Origin: a virus
Direction: 5' to 3' (one strand)
IMG/VR virus record: IMGVR_UViG_3300025128_000015
Span: 124,001-188,000 of that record
Length of the DNA stretch: 64,000 nt
The position numbers and the translations under genes were made by a program. The notes below the pieces were generated by a model, which was not told the origin of the DNA, ran no database searches, and worked only from the letters and a program-made list of their open reading frames with translations. Below are positions 14,301-21,316 of this stretch, in pieces. Each line of letters opens with the position of its first letter. Within the stretch, counting starts at the first letter, position 1.

Positions 14301-16306
14301 TAGGATCTCTAATTAAAGTTCTTGGTCGAAAAACAAAACAAGATGCTCTCGCCGCCACCAACAGGATAGGTGATCTGGTTAACGCGGTGGTCGACGAACC
14401 GCTTGAAAAAGCGATAACAGATAAAGAAAAAATTAACCCAGCCCACGACACCGGTAAAGCTGCAGCACAATTTGCTCAAAAAGCAATGACTAAGAAAGCA
14501 GCTAGTGATCGTCGTAAGAAATATAAGCATGCTCTTCCAAAAATATTTAAAGAAGAATCACTATCTGAAAAATTAACAAAGTACTTGGATGAGAATCTTA
14601 AATTGAAAAAAAGAACACCAAGTCGACCGATCGGCTCGCCAAATCTTAAAGATATTGATAGAGCATCCAATCTTGAACGATTTGATAAACACAATATGAA
14701 AAATTATGATGAAGAAGGATATTATATTGGACGCCCACTCACAGCCAAAGGCGCCCAGCCCTCATTCGGTGACAATATTGAAGATTTACCTTCAAAATTT
14801 ACCCAAAATTTTAGCAGACTTTTGAGAAGTAAAAGTCCCAAAAGAAGAGATAAAATTACAAACTATCTGCCAGATTTTGAAATTGGTACTGGAGACATAT
14901 CCTTAGCGCCTAATTTAAAGTTTTATGCTACGGCACGCACCAATTGGGATGAAAGAAGACCAGAAGGACGTTTGAGCAAAAATATGAAATTCGTGGATGA
15001 CCCCGGAGATACAAATAAAATTTATGATGATGAAGGATATCATATTGGTTATGAGGATGATGTCAAATCCCAACCACTCGTACCTAGAGCACAACCAAAG
15101 ATAAGCGGACGTCCATACGGACATTACGCCGGCGTTGGGTTAAAAGGAACGTTTGAAGAAAACAACAATCCAGAAGAATCACTATCTGAAAAATTAACAA
15201 AGTACTTGGATGAAAATGACAAACCAGATTATCAAGCAGCTATAAAGAAAGCGAAAGAACATGAAAAATTAATTAACCCACAAAAAGTTAAAAGAGAAAA
15301 GAAAAAGAAAACTCAGACTAAAAAGGCTAGAGAAACTTATAAACGTTTGAGAAAGTATTTGGAAGAACAATCGCCAACACAAAAAAAAACTAAAGATGCA
15401 ACTGGAAAGATATCTAAATCATATGATTCTGGACCAGACGCTTATCGTTGGAAAGAATTATTCAAACGCAAAGGTTTAGATCCATCAAAAGGATCTGAGG
15501 TTTCTAAAAAAATTGGAAGTCAATTAAAAGGAGTGAAAGCTGTAGAAGCTCCAGCAACAAAAGGAGTTGATTCCGGTGTTGCCCGAGCATTCTACGATCC
15601 GAAAAAACCTAAACAGATACAATATTTTAAAGGAGCGGATCCAAAAAAATCAACTGTTCGACATGAATTAGGACATGTAGTTTCGAAGTTGGCTTCTAAA
15701 GAGAAACCAGTATCTGATTTAGTTAGAGGAGATAAATCTGCTAAGAAACTGCGAACACAAGAACCAAAAAGATATTCCCGCGGCACTCCATCAGAACGGA
15801 TAGGTACGTTAGAACCAGATGCAATGTTACCTTCTCAATTGTACGGTGGAGAAGGAGGAGAATACGAAAAGATTTTTCGATTCCAACACAGACCTGATGT
15901 TAAAATTGGTCGTAGACTCGACCGCGGCCTCGGTAAAGTTGGTTCTAGGACCCAAGCTAGAAAAGGTTATGTAGCAGACGAATTATATGCGCCAATCAAA
16001 AACACACAATGGTCAATTCAAGATGCGGCCAAAAACAATCCGAAAAAAGGATATATGGATGGAAATCGAATCACTCCAGCTGCTGTGAGTGCTATATGTA
16101 GCGGAGAAATCAAAGTTTCTTCTAAAGTTCGAAATAATGTTCGAGGATGTAACGAAAGAGATCCTGAAAAAAGAAAGCAAATTTTTCAAGGTGTATCCGA
16201 TGCTCTCAATAGAGTCGCGAAAGGACCACAAAAACGCCAACAAAGAAAAATGGTTGCAGAATCACTATCTGAAAAATTAACAAGGTTTTTGGATGAAAAT
16301 AACTAA
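11369..16306 (+). CDS. 1645-aa modular protein with repeated LxE helices and a zincin motif
   Basis: The N-terminus MTMKHLLESWRSYERKVLTEE is the LxE-type helix seen in neighbouring genes. Residues about 180-260 hold a conserved-looking core, VLRMSDHKNIRSCHSEGSDY and KCARAEAQGHGPIAYAV, of a type I associate with large phage proteins of unknown function. Very acidic regions follow to about 930. The C-terminal part is then divided by copies of ESLxxKLxxxLxE starting at residues 939, 1063, 1270 and 1631, the last being the very C-terminus. Two modules also share a (D/E)EGYxIG repeat (about 1115 and 1220). The third module carries HELGH (1432-1436) in VRHELGHVVSKLA, a metallopeptidase signature. 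It is a possible internal-head polyprotein cut at LxE sites. The function of each part is unknown. Confidence 0.7.
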   Translation: MTMKHLLESWRSYERKVLTEEKEPLDEISYNYAEEVENWLADNGDQVALPFNDLFDDKLRKVIPLGKAIAPNSEIASLINWFKRNGYELDFKTGLASKEVEDRQGNKRLKQMKPGKLLAQAQKYLTKYDKLYGEMNDIVVGLGYKVDYREHEPWQKKRAERMDHLERAERVFPAISRDVTQTVQNHIQFWNKKSQFYRENPEKAFIEYSIILSRAPIDVLRMSDHKNIRSCHSEGSDYFKCARAEAQGHGPIAYAVETRDLEDIDLDDDEVFEDRERGIGGIEPVSRVRLRRFTSRETTLDLAVPEQRTYGTSIPGFVKKVTDWARESQKPVWEDFIDENSGKIDPEFHGMFFRTGGSYTDTSSSSLFNKMFEDYGASFHGSAPHRGSEEEFEDGGDEYEQDYERFHEELRDINVAIDDAEYNVSRFRDVGPTGESGFQFSAEIDNDEWQEMGDEVSAYWNGSMTFTFIEGEESLPSHHKEQQDIADEIQKLIASEVHLGIMETQIDDVGNTIEVRVEFETYNDGVYSIAEQIRSFVEDMESTSEEYNDMKAMIYTHLAKSGYVNPTAAATLTNKLAAGELEFKHFELTHDNEGHYITLKVDDEDEATGVDFPKRVDTYRAPKTTVGPIRNRLLELMREGYGGARGLSATSSNRYGLVQSKQFTRQVLDLLTPEIAAIVKANADQQKLDLQENSSITPQAIEAHLLQGFVLKLREIQRREPMKGHGRRKDEVPGKTPIYVDVEEMHYSLDDEDEFEIVEPIIAFFVHLDKNIDKLFKAITDVLQTLDVQYGNKTVEGQSQINDIVQMADDVAEFVKEKTGGGVIYGDSRDVSSPKTYREKLLQGLKRANYVLAKLTSPGDQSYISMFTGIETQYPLRMNDSERFIKIITMLQRDHAEMNIYWKKLTPEDLDKSLEQEEEPHKPADDRDDGWQPGMPVTESLANKLRSYLGEQKKIKLKDVPRVKHIPKASYGLPVKGIGSLIKVLGRKTKQDALAATNRIGDLVNAVVDEPLEKAITDKEKINPAHDTGKAAAQFAQKAMTKKAASDRRKKYKHALPKIFKEESLSEKLTKYLDENLKLKKRTPSRPIGSPNLKDIDRASNLERFDKHNMKNYDEEGYYIGRPLTAKGAQPSFGDNIEDLPSKFTQNFSRLLRSKSPKRRDKITNYLPDFEIGTGDISLAPNLKFYATARTNWDERRPEGRLSKNMKFVDDPGDTNKIYDDEGYHIGYEDDVKSQPLVPRAQPKISGRPYGHYAGVGLKGTFEENNNPEESLSEKLTKYLDENDKPDYQAAIKKAKEHEKLINPQKVKREKKKKTQTKKARETYKRLRKYLEEQSPTQKKTKDATGKISKSYDSGPDAYRWKELFKRKGLDPSKGSEVSKKIGSQLKGVKAVEAPATKGVDSGVARAFYDPKKPKQIQYFKGADPKKSTVRHELGHVVSKLASKEKPVSDLVRGDKSAKKLRTQEPKRYSRGTPSERIGTLEPDAMLPSQLYGGEGGEYEKIFRFQHRPDVKIGRRLDRGLGKVGSRTQARKGYVADELYAPIKNTQWSIQDAAKNNPKKGYMDGNRITPAAVSAICSGEIKVSSKVRNNVRGCNERDPEKRKQIFQGVSDALNRVAKGPQKRQQRKMVAESLSEKLTRFLDENN
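14552..14596 (+). repeat. 45-bp dispersed repeat, copy 1
   Basis: Encodes EESLSEKLTKYLDEN. It differs from the copy at 15173-15217 at a single base and from the copy at 16256-16300 at four. The near-identity at DNA level across 1.7 kb of one gene points to recent duplication or gene conversion of the motif. A diverged version is at 14183 (ESLANKLRSYLGE). Confidence 0.95.
15173..15217 (+). repeat. 45-bp dispersed repeat, copy 2
   Basis: Encodes EESLSEKLTKYLDEN, in frame with copies 1 and 3. It opens the module that contains the HELGH motif. Confidence 0.95.
16256..16300 (+). repeat. 45-bp dispersed repeat, copy 3
   Basis: Encodes AESLSEKLTRFLDEN, one residue from the C-terminus of the 1645-aa protein. 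The start codon of the downstream glutaredoxin gene (16293) lies inside this copy. Confidence 0.95.
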
Positions 16307-16784
16307 TCCTCGTTTAAAGAAAGCTGTAACTTTTGTAAAAGACTATCGTGAACTATTTTATATGTATATCATATATGCGGTCGCGCTAACAATCATATTT
16401 TCACAAACCAATTGCACACCTAGTAAATTAAAATACAAATCATTAATAAAGAACGGAAAAGTGTACGTGACCATACGAGTCACATTATACACAACACCTG
16501 AATGTTATTATTGTGATGTGGCTAGGGATTTTCTCAAAAGAAATCAAATAAGATTTATCGAAAAGAACTTCGAAGACCCTAAAGATCTTCAAGAATTATA
16601 TAATATTGCAGATAAGATTAACTTCAATAAGAAAAATCTAGACGGAGTACCAACTTTTGTATTTGAATCAAGAGAAGGTGTTAATATTATCGTAGGATAC
16701 AGTCGAGCAGAATTGTTGTGGATTTTAAAAAAGAAAGCATCATTAAAGAAAACTTTTTTAAGAAAAAAGACATTTTTTGATTGA
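16293..16784 (+). CDS. Membrane-anchored glutaredoxin-like protein
   Basis: The 163-aa protein has a basic N-terminus and one membrane helix (about residues 22-40, LFYMYIIYAVALTIIFSQ). By the positive-inside rule this places the C-terminal domain outside the cytoplasm. That domain is a glutaredoxin: VTLYTTPECYYCDVARDFL with CxxC (CYYC), then FIEKNFEDP and the cis-Pro segment GVPTFVF. It overlaps the 3' end of the 1645-aa gene by 14 bases. With the exported protein at 10163 it makes two extracytoplasmic thiol-redox proteins in one phage region. Confidence 0.82.
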   Translation: MKITNPRLKKAVTFVKDYRELFYMYIIYAVALTIIFSQTNCTPSKLKYKSLIKNGKVYVTIRVTLYTTPECYYCDVARDFLKRNQIRFIEKNFEDPKDLQELYNIADKINFNKKNLDGVPTFVFESREGVNIIVGYSRAELLWILKKKASLKKTFLRKKTFFD

Positions 16785-16810
16785 CTTTTCTGAAAAAGTA
16801 AGTATAGTAT
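16781..16810 (+). promoter_or_regulatory. Sigma70-type promoter
   Basis: TTGACT (16781-16786), 16-base spacer, TATAGT (16803-16808). An alternative -10 is TAGTAT at 16805-16810 with 18 bases. The -35 overlaps the stop of the preceding gene. The predicted start point falls at or next to the ATG at 16815, so the message would be almost leaderless. It probably serves the small-gene cluster 16815-17803 with host RNA polymerase. Confidence 0.6.
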
Positions 16811-16814
16811 ACAT

Positions 16815-16994
16815 ATGAAACTAAGCTATAAGACAAAAGATATACTTGCTAAAATTAGCTTTATAATCTTATTAATCGTTTTTGTTATAGGTGTTGGCTA
16901 TTCTTATATGGAGTGTCAAACTACATTTGTAGAAACTGTGTTATCTGAGACACCAAAAAATCTAGAACAAGCAATTAAAGCAAAAACAAATTAA
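16815..16994 (+). CDS. 59-aa single-span membrane protein
   Basis: Short N-terminal basic stretch, one strong membrane helix (about 14-32, ISFIILLIVFVIGVGYSYM), and a short polar tail with Lys/Glu. A good sigma70-type promoter ends a few bases before the ATG. It is the first gene of a run of small genes with overlapping or close starts. It could be a superinfection, lysis-control or host-takeover peptide. No family recognised. Confidence 0.6.
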   Translation: MKLSYKTKDILAKISFIILLIVFVIGVGYSYMECQTTFVETVLSETPKNLEQAIKAKTN

Positions 16995-17018
16995 ACACTT
17001 TGTCTAGTTAGAAATATA

Positions 17019-17174
17019 ATGTATGATGCAATAGAAGAATTAGTAGCAGAAAATGAACGTTTACAAAAACAAGTTGCTTATCTTAAAGACTTTATAAAGT
17101 CATTAAAACAACAGCTTAGTGAAGCCAAATCCGATTTGGTAGTACAAAAAGCACAAGAAAGAGGAAGACCATGA
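17019..17174 (+). CDS. 51-aa coiled-coil protein
   Basis: Nearly the whole product is a leucine-type coiled coil (ELVAENERLQKQVAYLKDFI), suggesting a small dimeric protein. The stop overlaps the next start (ATGA at 17171). No Shine-Dalgarno is visible, and AAATATAATG precedes the start. Function unknown. Confidence 0.55.
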   Translation: MYDAIEELVAENERLQKQVAYLKDFIKSLKQQLSEAKSDLVVQKAQERGRP

Positions 17175-17440
17175 CAGAAAAAAACGAAGGCAGTCCGTGG
17201 ACAAACGCCGGATTTTTCAACACGTATGAATTAGCAAAAGAAAAAGTAACAAAAATTCAAGAAAACAATAATTTGCAAACAAAAATTCGTAGAAGAGCAA
17301 ATGGAATGTTTCTTGTAAAATATCGAAAAGATCCAGCTCTTATAAAAGAGGAGGAAGTTAAAAATGTCAAAAAAAGTGGAAAATCTCGTAAATCAAATAC
17401 AATTAAACGAGAGCCTAAATTCGATGCGTCAAGTATTTGA
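17171..17440 (+). CDS. Small basic protein, unknown
   Basis: The 89-aa protein is preceded by GAGGAAG at good distance. The N-terminal part (PWTNAGFFNTYELAKEKVTK then TKIRRRANGMFLVKYRKDP) looks like a compact alpha/beta domain of the kind seen in phage hypothetical proteins. The C-terminal 30 residues are Lys/Ser/Arg-rich and overlap the next gene by 77 bases in another frame. Function unknown. Confidence 0.6.
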   Translation: MTEKNEGSPWTNAGFFNTYELAKEKVTKIQENNNLQTKIRRRANGMFLVKYRKDPALIKEEEVKNVKKSGKSRKSNTIKREPKFDASSI

Positions 17441-17552
17441 GCGTTATCCTTATCTAGGTGAATTATATTATAAAGAATTACAAGGTGAAGATGTAGATCT
17501 CACCGAATTTAACAGACAGCTTAAAGAAAAGAAAAATCTATTATTGGGGTAA
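17364..17552 (+). CDS. Small acidic protein, unknown
   Basis: The 62-aa protein has a very strong ribosome binding site (GAGGAGGAA, 17348-17356) upstream of the ATG, which supports this start despite the 77-base overlap with the previous gene. The sequence is helical with a mixed charge pattern (SMRQVFERYPYLGELYYKEL). Function unknown. Confidence 0.6.
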   Translation: MSKKVENLVNQIQLNESLNSMRQVFERYPYLGELYYKELQGEDVDLTEFNRQLKEKKNLLLG

Positions 17553-17554
17553 AG

Positions 17555-17803
17555 ATGAGCGCAGTATCAATATTAAATGCAGTTAGACAAAGATTTAAAG
17601 CCGAAGAATCAACGGCCGCAGCAACACTTGAATTATACGTTAATAAAGCTGCAGCAATTGCTGATCACTCTGATATAATCGGTGAAGTGGAAAAACAGAT
17701 TCGAGTATTGACAGAAGCACGCGAATGCCTAGCTGTAATTGAATCTGTGATGCCTAGCACAGCCCCACAAACGATTAATAACTCTACAGAAGGTGAAGCT
17801 TAG
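17555..17803 (+). CDS. Small helical protein, unknown
   Basis: The 82-aa protein starts two bases after the preceding stop with GGGGTAA as ribosome binding site. It is Ala-rich and probably all-helical (TAAATLELYVNKAAAIADHS and VEKQIRVLTEARECLAVIE). Its 3' end overlaps, tail to tail, the end of the minus-strand protease gene by 20 bases. Function unknown. Confidence 0.6.
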   Translation: MSAVSILNAVRQRFKAEESTAAATLELYVNKAAAIADHSDIIGEVEKQIRVLTEARECLAVIESVMPSTAPQTINNSTEGEA

Positions 17804-18536
17804 GGTCCTCGCCATTATCGCTTACAACGTCTGTTAAGAATATTTTTAGTTGTTCGTGTGTGGCTGAGAAAGAAACGTGGTGAAAGTTTCTGTGAACTGA
17901 GTGTACCATCCCAACTAACTCTCCGCTAGAATTTACTATGGGTGAACCGGAAGAGCCTGGATATACAGGAATTGTATAGAGAGCATATACTCCGTAAAAT
18001 ACACCCGCATATTTGCCTTCAAACAAAGGTACTACGCCAGGATTAAATACTCCTGCAGGCGCCGCAAAGTTGAAATACTTTTTGTTTTTTTCTGGAGGGC
18101 CGGAAGATAAATGAAGAACTGGTATAGATAATTTCTTTTCTTTGCCTTTTAGCAAGCAAATATCAGCTTCTGCATTCTGTTTTACAACTTCTAAGATATG
18201 TCTTTCACCACTTACATCAACTGCACTTATTTTTATTTCTGGCTTATATCCAAGCTGTATCGCTGGATTAACAACATCAGAATAATCACAAACATGATTT
18301 GCGGTCAGAATATGAACTTGGCCTCTGTATAATACTCCCGCCCCAGATGCAACAGAACCAGCATTTAATTTTTGGTCTATACCATCGACAGAACGAACCA
18401 GTGATATCATTACATCCATTTTTACAAAAGTGTTCTTTACTTTTGCAGGATTTGATAGTACATTGTTATGAGCACATGAACTAATGGTTAAGATTAAAAT
18501 TGTTAGTAAACAAACTTTCAATGTTTTCAAAATCAT
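17784..18536 (-). CDS. Trypsin-like serine protease, predicted lipoprotein
   Basis: This is the only leftward gene. The 250-aa product has a lipoprotein signal (LTILILTISSC, Cys at about 21) and a chymotrypsin-fold protease domain. His is in LTANHVC (about 80), Asp in EADICLLK (about 125) and Ser in PGSSGSPIV (about 196), in the right order and spacing for the catalytic triad. A C-terminal GMVHSVHR strand follows. It would act at the inner or outer membrane of a Gram-negative host. On the minus strand TTACTAAT ends right at the ATG, so the message may be leaderless. It may be a host-derived gene carried as a moron, since it is expressed opposite to all others. Confidence 0.85.
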   Translation of the reverse strand: MILKTLKVCLLTILILTISSCAHNNVLSNPAKVKNTFVKMDVMISLVRSVDGIDQKLNAGSVASGAGVLYRGQVHILTANHVCDYSDVVNPAIQLGYKPEIKISAVDVSGERHILEVVKQNAEADICLLKGKEKKLSIPVLHLSSGPPEKNKKYFNFAAPAGVFNPGVVPLFEGKYAGVFYGVYALYTIPVYPGSSGSPIVNSSGELVGMVHSVHRNFHHVSFSATHEQLKIFLTDVVSDNGEDPKLHLL

Positions 18537-18588
18537 ATTAGTAACTATGATGCAAATGACTAATTACTGATATTAAGGCTAAAAATTT
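18537..18588. promoter_or_regulatory. Divergent promoter region
   Basis: The 52 bases between the minus-strand protease start and the PhoH start must hold both promoters. On the minus strand TTACTAAT (18537-18544) abuts the protease ATG. On the plus strand CTAATTACTGAT (18560-18571) lies 17 bases before the PhoH ATG, with AAGG at 18575-18578. No -35 matching TTGACA is clear on either strand. Confidence 0.4.
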
Positions 18589-19896
18589 ATGAAAAGAATA
18601 TATGTTCTCGATACGAATGTTCTATTAACAGATCATCAATCGATATATGGATACGGTAACAACGACATTATAATCCCTCTTAAGGTGCTTGAAGAAATTG
18701 ATAAGCACAAAAAACGTCATGACGGCGTTGGTGCTAATGCCAGAGGCATCATAAGAACTCTAGACGGACTTAGGGCTAGTGGAAATCTGCACAAAGGTGT
18801 GAGGTTAAGAAAAAAACTTGGAATCGTTTCTGTAAAAGGGTTTGATTCGAATCATTTTCCACCAGATTTAGATAGAGAAGACTCAGATAATCAAATTATA
18901 TGTACTGCTCTAACTGAAAAGGCTGCGACCAAAAGAAAGGTTATTGTTGTTTCTAGAGATATCAATATGCGCGTCAAATGTGATTCGTTAGGAATGTTGT
19001 GTGAAGATTATGCCTCTGAGAAGGTCGTACAAGACACTTCTAAGCTATATACCGGGTTTGCCCTTCACCTCGTCGATGATCAAGTTGTAGACCAATTCTA
19101 CGCTGGTGAAGACGTTTTTATAGATGAGGAAGAGATCAAACTGAGTACTCAACAATTTGTTATGCTTGTCTCTAATCAAAATGAGAAGAAAACTGCTCTT
19201 GCTAAATTTACGGATTATAATACTCCAGTTAGAAAAATTAACGACTACCAGAAAAATGGCATATGGGGATTACGTCCTAGAAATAAAGAACAGCAGTTCG
19301 CTTTAGATTTGCTGATGGATGAGAACATTAATATTGTTACAATTATCGGCAAAGCTGGATCTGGTAAATCTTTGATGGCCATTGCTTCTGGTTTGGAGCA
19401 AGTCGTAGAAACTGGTCGTTATAAAAAGATGGTTGTTTCTCGTCCAGTTGAGCCTATGGGGAAAGATATTGGATTTCTACCTGGAACAATGGAAGAGAAA
19501 ATGAGGCCATGGTTGATGCCTATACAAGATAATCTAGAATTCCTGATGAATGGACAGCATGAAAACATGGAACATCTTTTTGAAGACAAGACAATAGAAA
19601 TTGAAGCTCTTACTTATATTAGGGGGCGATCTATATCAAAAGCTTTCATTATTATTGATGAAGCTCAGAATTTAACAACTCATGAACTTAAGACTATTAT
19701 TACAAGAGTTGGAGAAGGAAGTAAAGTTATCCTCACAGGTGATATCGAACAAATTGATAATGTCTATATCGACTCGACGTCAAATGGATTATCTTATGCA
19801 GTTGAAAAATTTAAGACATATGATATATCCGGACATGTAACGCTGCAAAAAGGTGAACGTTCCAAGATCGCTACACTGGCAGCTAAAATTTTGTGA
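18589..19896 (+). CDS. phoH: PIN-PhoH family protein
   Basis: The 435-aa protein combines an N-terminal PIN nuclease domain (YVLDTNVLLTDH at 4-15, with further acidic residues LEEIDKHK and DREDSDNQII) and a C-terminal PhoH ATPase. The ATPase has Walker A GKAGSGKS (254-261) and Walker B FIIIDEAQN (about 353-361), followed by the LTGDIEQID motif. This is the YlaK/PhoH2 architecture linked to RNA unwinding and cleavage. PhoH proteins are very common in marine phages, and their use there is unclear. A divergent promoter region precedes it. Confidence 0.93.
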   Translation: MKRIYVLDTNVLLTDHQSIYGYGNNDIIIPLKVLEEIDKHKKRHDGVGANARGIIRTLDGLRASGNLHKGVRLRKKLGIVSVKGFDSNHFPPDLDREDSDNQIICTALTEKAATKRKVIVVSRDINMRVKCDSLGMLCEDYASEKVVQDTSKLYTGFALHLVDDQVVDQFYAGEDVFIDEEEIKLSTQQFVMLVSNQNEKKTALAKFTDYNTPVRKINDYQKNGIWGLRPRNKEQQFALDLLMDENINIVTIIGKAGSGKSLMAIASGLEQVVETGRYKKMVVSRPVEPMGKDIGFLPGTMEEKMRPWLMPIQDNLEFLMNGQHENMEHLFEDKTIEIEALTYIRGRSISKAFIIIDEAQNLTTHELKTIITRVGEGSKVILTGDIEQIDNVYIDSTSNGLSYAVEKFKTYDISGHVTLQKGERSKIATLAAKIL

Positions 19897-19901
19897 TTAA
19901 C

Positions 19902-19929
19902 TTTACTTATTATTTGTTGTTATTATAAT
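19902..19929 (+). promoter_or_regulatory. Sigma70-type promoter
   Basis: TTTACT (19902-19907), a 16-base spacer and a perfect TATAAT (19924-19929), followed by AAAAGGAG and the ATG at 19947. It probably starts the transcript for the genes at 19947-22084 and perhaps the glycan island. The -35 is a moderate match. Confidence 0.5.
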
Positions 19930-19946
19930 ATATAAAAGGAGAAATT

Positions 19947-20264
19947 ATGAGCGTGGACGATAAAACTAACAACTCTTTATTACAAAAAAAAGTAAATATT
20001 TTGTATGGACAAGATGAAACAAATCCACTAAAAAAGATGATTGTCGAATATGTCGGCGGCAAACTTAAGCCTGAAAACGATGAGGTTACACTAGAGATGG
20101 TTGTAAACGAATTGGCTAATGAATTTGAAGAATTAGTATTACCTCTGGCTGAAGAAAATTGGATTCGTGGATATCACCAAGCCATGGAAGATGTGACAGA
20201 AGGGGAAAAGTTATATCAAGAGCAATTAGAGAAACATAATAACGATCAAGATGACAAGGAATAA
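19947..20264 (+). CDS. Acidic protein, unknown
   Basis: The 105-aa protein is acidic and helical (NELANEFEELVLPLAEENWIRGY), with AAAAGGAG in front of the ATG. It overlaps the next gene by 14 bases. Nothing identifies its function. Context places it with genome-metabolism genes. Confidence 0.6.
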   Translation: MSVDDKTNNSLLQKKVNILYGQDETNPLKKMIVEYVGGKLKPENDEVTLEMVVNELANEFEELVLPLAEENWIRGYHQAMEDVTEGEKLYQEQLEKHNNDQDDKE

Positions 20265-20949
20265 TTTAACTAGATTTATAAAAGACTCTCAAAGCGAAAG
20301 TGTGAGTAAGATAGGCGAGTATAATTTAACAAGAAGTGTTAACATATTCGTTTTAGAAGCATTACCAGAAAATATTGATATACAAAAGATAATGACTTAT
20401 CTAAGAACAAATGTTCCAGATTATTATTTAAATTTAATCGATGTTATATATGTTGGACAGATTCCAGAGTTCAAAGAAAGAAAAATCAATGCAATGGTAA
20501 AAGATGGGGCTCTGTATATCACTAACGAACAAAGTAATGATCTAGATATGATAGACGATATTATTCATGAAGTCGCTCACTTGGTAGAAGAAAGATTTAC
20601 AGATAGTATATACGGTGACGACGAAATCGAAAATGAGTTTATCAGGAAAAGAACTGTTCTTCGAAGAGTTTTAAAGTATGAAAATTACGTCGTCGATGAG
20701 CACGATTTCGGAAAAATTGAATACGATCAAGAGTTTGATCTTTTCTTAAAAGACAAAGTAGGATACCAAAAATTAAGAATATTTGCACAGAATATCTTCG
20801 CTTCGCCATATGCGGCCACATCACTACGTGAATACTTTGCAGATGGATTTGAAGATTTCTATTTAGGAAGAAAACTAAATCTAAACAAGATTAGTCCAGT
20901 ATTATATAATAAATTGGAGGATTTAAACAATGAAATTCAAAATTACTGA
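20251..20949 (+). CDS. Zincin-type metallopeptidase-like protein
   Basis: The 232-aa protein contains HEVAH (106-110) in DDIIHEVAHLVEERF. About 85 residues downstream is SLREYFADGFEDFYLG, whose Glu/Asp residues resemble the third zinc ligand region of gluzincin-like peptidases of the anthrax-lethal-factor type. A mixed alpha/beta N-terminus precedes the motif. The target is unknown. Candidates are host proteins or virion proteins. No strong ribosome binding site is seen, so coupling to the upstream gene by overlap is likely. Confidence 0.7.
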   Translation: MTRNNLTRFIKDSQSESVSKIGEYNLTRSVNIFVLEALPENIDIQKIMTYLRTNVPDYYLNLIDVIYVGQIPEFKERKINAMVKDGALYITNEQSNDLDMIDDIIHEVAHLVEERFTDSIYGDDEIENEFIRKRTVLRRVLKYENYVVDEHDFGKIEYDQEFDLFLKDKVGYQKLRIFAQNIFASPYAATSLREYFADGFEDFYLGRKLNLNKISPVLYNKLEDLNNEIQNY

Positions 20950-21313
20950 ACAAAAGAAAAATAACACAGTCACCTTAAATGTAAAATTAACTAAGAGTGA
21001 AATTAAAAGCGAGTCAACTGTAAACTATGGATGGCGCTCCGCAAAAGAAAAGTTAAAGCAAGAAGGGTATAATTTAGGAAAAATGCTTGAATATACCACC
21101 CTAATGAACAAGTTTGCTGTTTACGAAGGCGATTTTATTTTTGTCGTTGAACCTGTTTTGTCTGAAACAATCACATCTGAAATAAAGGTTGTAGTTCCAC
21201 CAACATTAAAAGTTGACAAAAAAGAAACGGTTCCTACGTTAAAAGAGGAAGTTAAAAGTCCTCCTCGGCCAACGACAAAGAGCACAAGAAGGACTTCTAG
21301 AAAAAAGAAGTAA
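20930..21313 (+). CDS. Protein with basic Pro-rich tail, unknown
   Basis: The 127-aa protein has GGAGG in front of its ATG and overlaps the zincin gene by 20 bases. Residues 1-85 look like a small folded domain (NYGWRSAKEKLKQEGYNLGK then KFAVYEGDFIFVVEP). The C-terminal 35 residues are Pro/Thr/Lys/Arg-rich (PRPTTKSTRRTSRKKK) and likely bind nucleic acid. Function unknown. Confidence 0.6.
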   Translation: MKFKITEQKKNNTVTLNVKLTKSEIKSESTVNYGWRSAKEKLKQEGYNLGKMLEYTTLMNKFAVYEGDFIFVVEPVLSETITSEIKVVVPPTLKVDKKETVPTLKEEVKSPPRPTTKSTRRTSRKKK

Positions 21314-21316
21314 AAC

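Noticed and set aside
14552-16300. 45-bp repeats as a CRISPR array or recombination site
   Set aside because: They are in-frame coding repeats of one protein, far apart and of unequal spacing, without palindromic structure.
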